DNA of 8,628 bases. Source: Balneolia bacterium. Its GTDB lineage: Bacteria; Bacteroidota; Rhodothermia; Balneolales; Cyclonatronaceae. Positions 5,293 to 8,628 of this stretch are shown piece after piece. The notes beneath the pieces are model-generated. The model saw only the letters and a program-made list of their open reading frames with translations. It had not been told where the DNA came from and searched no databases. Location: positions 1-8,628 of the forward strand of contig PXDL01000257.1 in assembly GCA_003566395.1 (NCBI GenBank), read 5' to 3'. A program made the position numbers and the translations under genes. Within the stretch, counting starts at the first letter, position 1. Each line of letters starts with the position of its first letter.

Positions 5293-5997
5293 ATGGAAAA
5301 CGATACCGACCTATTTAAGCTGATATACGAACACGATCTTCGAATCGAACAGCTTTCGGGGGATTACGACCGAACCAAAGAGAACCGCCGTTCCTCCACG
5401 CTCGAAGAATTCATGAAGCCGGTTCAAACCTATTCTAAATTTTATCTTACCGGCACACGGCTCGGTCCCGGCCTGGAGGCGCGTTTCGGGTTTAACACCC
5501 TAAAGCGTTTTGAAAGCATTTTTACTCTGTTCAGGGAAGCCACAGGTTGCGCATTTTTTTCAGACGGATCAAGCGTGCACCCGGTAACGGACTTTACTCC
5601 GAAACTCATCCTTGATCCTGAAAAAACATTTATCTTGGCCTCCGATGCCGCCCTGCTTACCGAAGATCGTCTTCAGCAGAGCCGTCAGATTTTCAGCTCT
5701 GCGCTGTCGGTTCGGGAGAAAAACGGTCTGATGCGCCCCTGGCTTGATGACGGCTGCCGGGTGCTCTTTACCGAGCGCGCGCATCATGGAACTGATCTGC
5801 ATCTGTTTTCCCGCGAAAATATTTATGAGGCTTTCTTCGAACGATATCAGCCGCTTACAGGGCGTCCGGATTTCCGGTTTTTCAGCATAAACGGAAAGCG
5901 GTCCAAAAGTGAACGCCTTTTCTATTTTGAAACCTGGACACTTGACCGGCCTCCTCATGGTTTTGAGGAAGTTTTTCCTCAAACGAGGCTGCGTTAA
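5293..5997 (+). CDS. Conserved-looking hypothetical protein coupled to pth
   Basis: I do not recognise this 234-residue protein. It begins 5 nt after the pth stop with no Shine-Dalgarno, so translation is probably coupled to pth. There is no signal peptide and no membrane segment, so it should be cytoplasmic. The N-terminal 50 residues are highly charged and probably helical. Residues 50-82 are rich in Phe, Arg and Gly (FYLTGTRLGPGLEARFGFN). Residues 103-125 look like a strand-helix unit (LILDPEKTFILASDAALLTE). A basic and aromatic C-terminal third contains ERAHHGTDLHLF (161-172) and ends RLFYFETWTLDRPPHGFEEV. The H164-H165/D168/H170 cluster could bind a metal, but this is speculation. Codon use looks like that of its neighbours, so it is probably a real native gene, perhaps restricted to this lineage. 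It ends 29 bp from the convergent MBL gene. Confidence 0.7.
   Translation: MENDTDLFKLIYEHDLRIEQLSGDYDRTKENRRSSTLEEFMKPVQTYSKFYLTGTRLGPGLEARFGFNTLKRFESIFTLFREATGCAFFSDGSSVHPVTDFTPKLILDPEKTFILASDAALLTEDRLQQSRQIFSSALSVREKNGLMRPWLDDGCRVLFTERAHHGTDLHLFSRENIYEAFFERYQPLTGRPDFRFFSINGKRSKSERLFYFETWTLDRPPHGFEEVFPQTRLR
5962..5983. repeat. Perfect hairpin at the convergent gene junction
   Basis: TTTGAGGAA (5962-5970) and TTCCTCAAA (5975-5983) form a 9-bp perfect inverted repeat around a 4-nt loop. It lies in the last codons of the unrecognised gene, 12 bp before its stop and about 45 bp from the end of the opposing MBL gene. No T tract follows on either strand, so it is only a candidate for stopping transcription between the converging genes. 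Confidence 0.35.
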
Positions 5998-6026
5998 ACC
6001 CGCATTGCAGAGGGGAAGGAGCCGGA

Positions 6027-6785
6027 CTACAGTTCAATCGAAAGCTGGTCGTAGGCGAGCTCAACGTGTTCCGGAAGACGCGATGATATCTCTTTATGAT
6101 TGACCCACGAAGAGATATGAACCAGATAGGTTTTAGGAATTTCGAGCCGTGTGGCAATTTCAACGGCTTCGGGAATGGTTATATGCGTGGGATGGTCCGG
6201 CTTCCATCTTAACCCGTTGAGGACCAGCACGCGGCTGCCTTTTATCGCATCAAGTGTGGGTTGGGGAATATGTTTTGCATCGGTGATGTACGAGAGGTCG
6301 TTTATCCGGAAACCAAGCACGGGCATCACGGCATGATCAACCGGCAGGGGGGTAATGCGACAATCCTGAAATTCAGCGGTTTCCGTAAGCTCTTTCATAT
6401 CGAGATTAACCGATCCGGGTGTTTTATCAGGCCCGAACATATAGTGAAAGCGGCGGTGAACGGCTTCCATACAATTACGCGTAGTGAAAGTGGGAATCGC
6501 CTTTTTTTGGGTATAGTTGAAGGGGCGAAGATCATCCAGACCGGCTACATGATCGTTATGCTCGTGGGTGAGCAGGAGCAGATCGATTCTGCGGATTCCC
6601 GCCCTGAGCGTCTGTAACCGGAATTCAGGGCCGGTATCAATCACGATGGAGGTTTTTTCGGTTTGTATCCACGCAGACGTTCTGTATCGGTTATCGCGGG
6701 AATCGCCGGTGTCTTCCTCGCGCCCGAAGCCCCCGGCAACGGGAACTCCCATAGAGGTGCCGGTTCCTAAAAAAGTCAATCTCAT
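6027..6785 (-). CDS. MBL-fold metallo-hydrolase, PhnP-like phosphodiesterase family
   Basis: A 252-residue cytoplasmic metallo-beta-lactamase-fold enzyme of the PhnP-like group (phosphoribosyl cyclic phosphate and related phosphodiesterases). The start is MRLTFLGTGTSMGVPV. Metal ligands are H74-x-H76-x-D78-H79 in THEHNDHVAGLDDLRPFN, then H151, D169 (YITDAKH) and H223 (VHISSWVNHKE). IDTGPEF (49-55) is the usual second motif and LAYDQLSI the usual C-terminus. There is no Cys cluster at residues 17-35, where most relatives have CxC(x2)C. In E. coli PhnP that cluster binds an extra zinc, so this copy lacks the site. The real substrate is unknown, and no phn genes lie nearby. The ATG overlaps the TGA of the upstream small gene by 4 nt (6782-6785), so the two are translationally coupled. 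Confidence 0.9.
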   Translation of the reverse strand: MRLTFLGTGTSMGVPVAGGFGREEDTGDSRDNRYRTSAWIQTEKTSIVIDTGPEFRLQTLRAGIRRIDLLLLTHEHNDHVAGLDDLRPFNYTQKKAIPTFTTRNCMEAVHRRFHYMFGPDKTPGSVNLDMKELTETAEFQDCRITPLPVDHAVMPVLGFRINDLSYITDAKHIPQPTLDAIKGSRVLVLNGLRWKPDHPTHITIPEAVEIATRLEIPKTYLVHISSWVNHKEISSRLPEHVELAYDQLSIEL

Positions 6786-7111
6786 GTGGATTTGTGAATC
6801 TCCTGCTGTCGTTCTGATTGCTGCCGTTGTTCGGCTATGCTGCGCGTGGTTTTTACGCGCTCGTTAATAAGTTTGCGGACGGCCGGTTTAATAAAGATGT
6901 CGTCCGGAGAGGTATCGTGATCGTGCTCATACAAAAACCGGGTGATAACCCCCACAAGATAATCCGCGGGCTGATTTTTGTTAAGCATGATAATTTTTTC
7001 TCCTTCAAGCAAACAGTATCCCCCCTTGAAACTTCCGCGTTCTTTTCGAACGGTATAGCCCATTTTCTCCAGAATATCTTCGAGTTCAAGCAGAAATTTT
7101 TCAGCTTTCAT
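6782..7111 (-). CDS. Small conserved protein of unknown function, coupled to the MBL hydrolase
   Basis: A 109-residue soluble protein without a named family that I can give. Its pattern is an N-terminal helix (MKAEKFLLELEDILEKMGY), then FKGGYCLLEGEKIIMLNK (28-45), a second helix (YLVGVITRFL, 51-60), then DDIFIKPAVRKLI (70-82) and a polar Gln/Arg/Glu tail (86-109). Similar small proteins with a GGYCxL...xLNK and an IFIKPAVR motif occur in many bacteria as far as I recall, with no function assigned. ATG 7111 is preferred. The frame extends to a TTG at 7168, but those 19 residues look like untranslated leader. The stop overlaps the MBL start (ATGA), which points to a functional pair. A 104-nt gap separates it from the barrel-protein gene upstream, so the pair may have its own promoter, which I could not identify. 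Confidence 0.78.
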   Translation of the reverse strand: MKAEKFLLELEDILEKMGYTVRKERGSFKGGYCLLEGEKIIMLNKNQPADYLVGVITRFLYEHDHDTSPDDIFIKPAVRKLINERVKTTRSIAEQRQQSERQQEIHKST

Positions 7112-7215
7112 GGAAAGTGGATTCGTAAAAAAATCAATCAATGGCAAACAATTCTTGCGTTCGGGCAATCGGTAAACCGCCGTATTCGCAATCTTGCGGC
7201 CGTAATATACTGTGC

Positions 7216-7989
7216 TTAAAAGGTGAATCCCAGTAAAACGGAGTGGCTCATCAGATCATATCGAAACTGGCGGTCCGAATTGCTGAATCGTGAAAACTGA
7301 AACGTATATCCGGCTATCAGCCCGAAACCGCTGTATATGTTGTTCACGCTGAACCGGACATCCTGCCGCAGTTTGTAAGAGACTCCACCGGATGAGCCAA
7401 GCTGGCCTACGGTGTAACCTATATGAGGTGCAGTAACCGTCTGTAACACCGTGTTCCCCGTAATCCGGAGCAATATATCCAGGCCGGACTGTAAATAGAT
7501 CGAATTCTGCGCGAACTCATCGCCGGTGTTGGCGGTTTCGCTGGTTCGTACGAGCGTGTAGTCGGTATTAAGTGCGAACGGGATTGCATATCTCGCCCTT
7601 GAACCGACAGCTATTGGTGCAAGCGACTGCAGCCCGATTCCGATTCTGGTTGCCCGTATATCGTCTTCCGGGCCGAGCGAGGTGCGGTCGGAAATATAGA
7701 GCGAAAGAGAACCGGATTCATACCTGAGCGTGTACATGGCTCCGTTGAAGTCGTAAATGGTATCCGGCAGGTCGTCGCCTCGCGGCCCGAAATAACTGAA
7801 GTCGCTGAATTCGAGTCCGGCTGTAATGCTGTTGGGAACCTGAAAAACACTTCCCGGCTGATCGGGTGAACTGGAAACCGAAAACATCTGCGCCTGCGAA
7901 GTCCGGACAGTACTGAGAAGTACCAGCAGTGTGGCGGCCACAAATGCGGAATATTTAACATAGCGGCTAATCAAATTGCATATATACAT
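7216..7989 (-). CDS. Probable outer-membrane beta-barrel protein with signal peptide
   Basis: A 257-residue protein of unrecognised family. A Sec signal peptide is clear: basic n-region (SRYVKY), hydrophobic core (AFVAATLLVLLS, 15-26) and a SQA site, so cleavage is likely after Ala33. The mature part is rich in alternating polar and hydrophobic stretches with aromatic residues typical of amphipathic strands (for example YTLRYESGSLSLYISD, SVNNIYSGFGLIAGYTFQFS). It ends in HSVLLGFTF with a C-terminal Phe, the usual barrel-assembly signal. The size suggests roughly 8-12 strands, which is an estimate. ATG 7989 is the only sensible start, placing the signal peptide correctly. There is no Shine-Dalgarno. 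It is transcribed divergently from the peroxidase gene, with 85 bp between. Role (porin, adhesin or structural) unknown. Confidence 0.75.
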   Translation of the reverse strand: MYICNLISRYVKYSAFVAATLLVLLSTVRTSQAQMFSVSSSPDQPGSVFQVPNSITAGLEFSDFSYFGPRGDDLPDTIYDFNGAMYTLRYESGSLSLYISDRTSLGPEDDIRATRIGIGLQSLAPIAVGSRARYAIPFALNTDYTLVRTSETANTGDEFAQNSIYLQSGLDILLRITGNTVLQTVTAPHIGYTVGQLGSSGGVSYKLRQDVRFSVNNIYSGFGLIAGYTFQFSRFSNSDRQFRYDLMSHSVLLGFTF

Positions 7990-8074
7990 ACGTCGGGGAA
8001 CGTTAGGTAAGAGATAAACATTTTTAGTTGAATGATTTTGTAAAGCCTATTCTAAAACCAAAACAGGACCCTCA
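7990..8074. promoter_or_regulatory. Divergent promoter region between barrel and peroxidase genes
   Basis: An 85-bp A/T-rich spacer that must hold both promoters. On the + strand TTGAAT (8028-8033), a 17-nt spacer and TCTAAA (8051-8056) is a weak candidate. It would start transcription near 8063, only about 12 nt before the ATG. On the - strand a TTTACA-like box is seen but has no clear partner. No palindromic PerR- or OxyR-like operator is obvious. AGGA at 8066-8069, 5 nt before ATG 8075, is one of the few Shine-Dalgarno-like sequences in the window. Confidence 0.35.
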
Positions 8075-8623
8075 ATGTTTCAATTTTTAACCATACTGCT
8101 GATTAGCCTGCTTATGTCGGAAACTGACAATCAAACTCCGGAAATTTTCAACTATACAATGAACACCCTTAGTGGAGAGGAAACGAGCCTCGGCACCTTC
8201 GAAGGGCAGGTAATAATGATCGTGAATACGGCTTCCAAGTGCGGATATACTGGCCAATATAGCGAACTTCAAAAATTGTATGAAACCTACTCAGGAAAAG
8301 GTTTTGCCGTTTTAGGTTTTCCAAGTGCTGATTTCGGAGGCCAGGAATATGATTCTGATGAAGATATCGCCGAGTTTTGTGAACGAAACTACGGAGTTAG
8401 TTTTCCGATGTTCAGCCGGATATCGGTGAAAGGAGAGAATCAGCACCCGCTTTTTGAAGATCTCACAAACGCAGAGAATGCAGATTTTACCGGAGAAATA
8501 CGCTGGAATTTTGAGAAATTTCTGATCGACCGGGAAGGCAACTTAATTCGCAGGTTCCGGTCTGACGTTCGCCCCGAGAGTATAGAAATAACAGCAAGTG
8601 TAGAGGCGCTGCTGGAAAGCTGA
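8075..8623 (+). CDS. Glutathione peroxidase family protein (Cys type, probably thioredoxin-dependent)
   Basis: Reduces hydrogen peroxide and organic hydroperoxides. The thioredoxin-fold domain shows the catalytic tetrad: C56 in VNTASKCGYTGQY (50-62), Q90 in FGGQE (87-91), and W144/N145 in RWNFEKFL (143-150). C102 in EFCERNYGVSFP (100-111) sits where the resolving Cys of thioredoxin-dependent homologues lies, so electrons probably come from thioredoxin and not glutathione. The usual FPCNQF motif reads FPSADF (82-87), so that third Cys is missing. The 182 residues are about 20 longer than the core. The extra N-terminus (FQFLTILLISLL) is hydrophobic and could be a signal or membrane anchor, but it has no basic n-region and no clear cleavage site. 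A start at Met14 (8114) would give a cytoplasmic form. AGGA 5 nt before 8075 favours the longer form. Confidence 0.92.
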   Translation: MFQFLTILLISLLMSETDNQTPEIFNYTMNTLSGEETSLGTFEGQVIMIVNTASKCGYTGQYSELQKLYETYSGKGFAVLGFPSADFGGQEYDSDEDIAEFCERNYGVSFPMFSRISVKGENQHPLFEDLTNAENADFTGEIRWNFEKFLIDREGNLIRRFRSDVRPESIEITASVEALLES

Positions 8624-8628
8624 GCAAA

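Noticed and set aside
7112..7168. Extension of the small coupled protein to a TTG at 7168
   Set aside because: No ribosome site, a weak start codon, and the added residues are unlike the rest. ATG 7111 begins the helix expected for the family.
1..8628. Mobile element, CRISPR array, defence or phage module
   Set aside because: No transposase, integrase, spaced repeat arrays or terminal inverted repeats were seen on either strand; all sizeable genes are housekeeping or envelope types.

Overview
The window reads as an ordinary chromosomal housekeeping stretch from a member of the Bacteroidota / Balneolota-Rhodothermota side of the tree. Evidence for this is a DUF2851-family protein (a family I know mainly from Bacteroidota-like genomes), an almost complete absence of Shine-Dalgarno sequences before the genes, promoters of the TTG...TAnnTTT type, a tRNA gene without an encoded CCA end, and roughly 50% GC with many short intergenic gaps. 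The exact genus cannot be set from the sequence alone.

Layout, left to right. Positions 1-785 hold the 3' two thirds of mannose-1-phosphate guanylyltransferase (GDP-mannose supply). A small single-TM YtxH-like protein follows (931-1188). Next is a 393-bp gap with several hairpins and a good promoter. A DUF2851 protein of unknown function occupies 1582-2748. A tRNA-Gln(TTG) with its own promoter and terminator lies at 2777-2945. Then come prs (PRPP synthetase, apparently TTG-started) and rplY (ribosomal protein bL25, Ctc type), closed by a strong hairpin terminator. pth (peptidyl-tRNA hydrolase) follows with a 234-aa protein I do not recognise, 5 nt behind it. All of these are on the + strand.

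From 6027 to 7989 three genes lie on the - strand. In transcription order they are a signal-peptide-bearing probable outer-membrane beta-barrel protein, a small conserved protein of unknown function, and a PhnP-like metallo-beta-lactamase-fold hydrolase. The last two overlap by 4 nt (ATGA) and are very likely co-translated. A divergent + strand gene, a Cys-type glutathione peroxidase with a hydrophobic N-terminus, ends the window (8075-8623).

Functionally the centre of the window is translation and nucleotide supply (tRNA-Gln, PRPP, bL25, recycling of peptidyl-tRNA). prs-rplY-pth is a widely conserved neighbourhood. The flanks serve the cell envelope (GDP-mannose, barrel protein) and peroxide defence. 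I see no mobile element, CRISPR array, phage gene or defence system. The parts least explained by known biology are the pth-linked protein, the small protein coupled to the MBL hydrolase, the DUF2851 protein, the structured 1189-1581 gap, and an imperfect copy of the tRNA-Gln 3' end just before prs.
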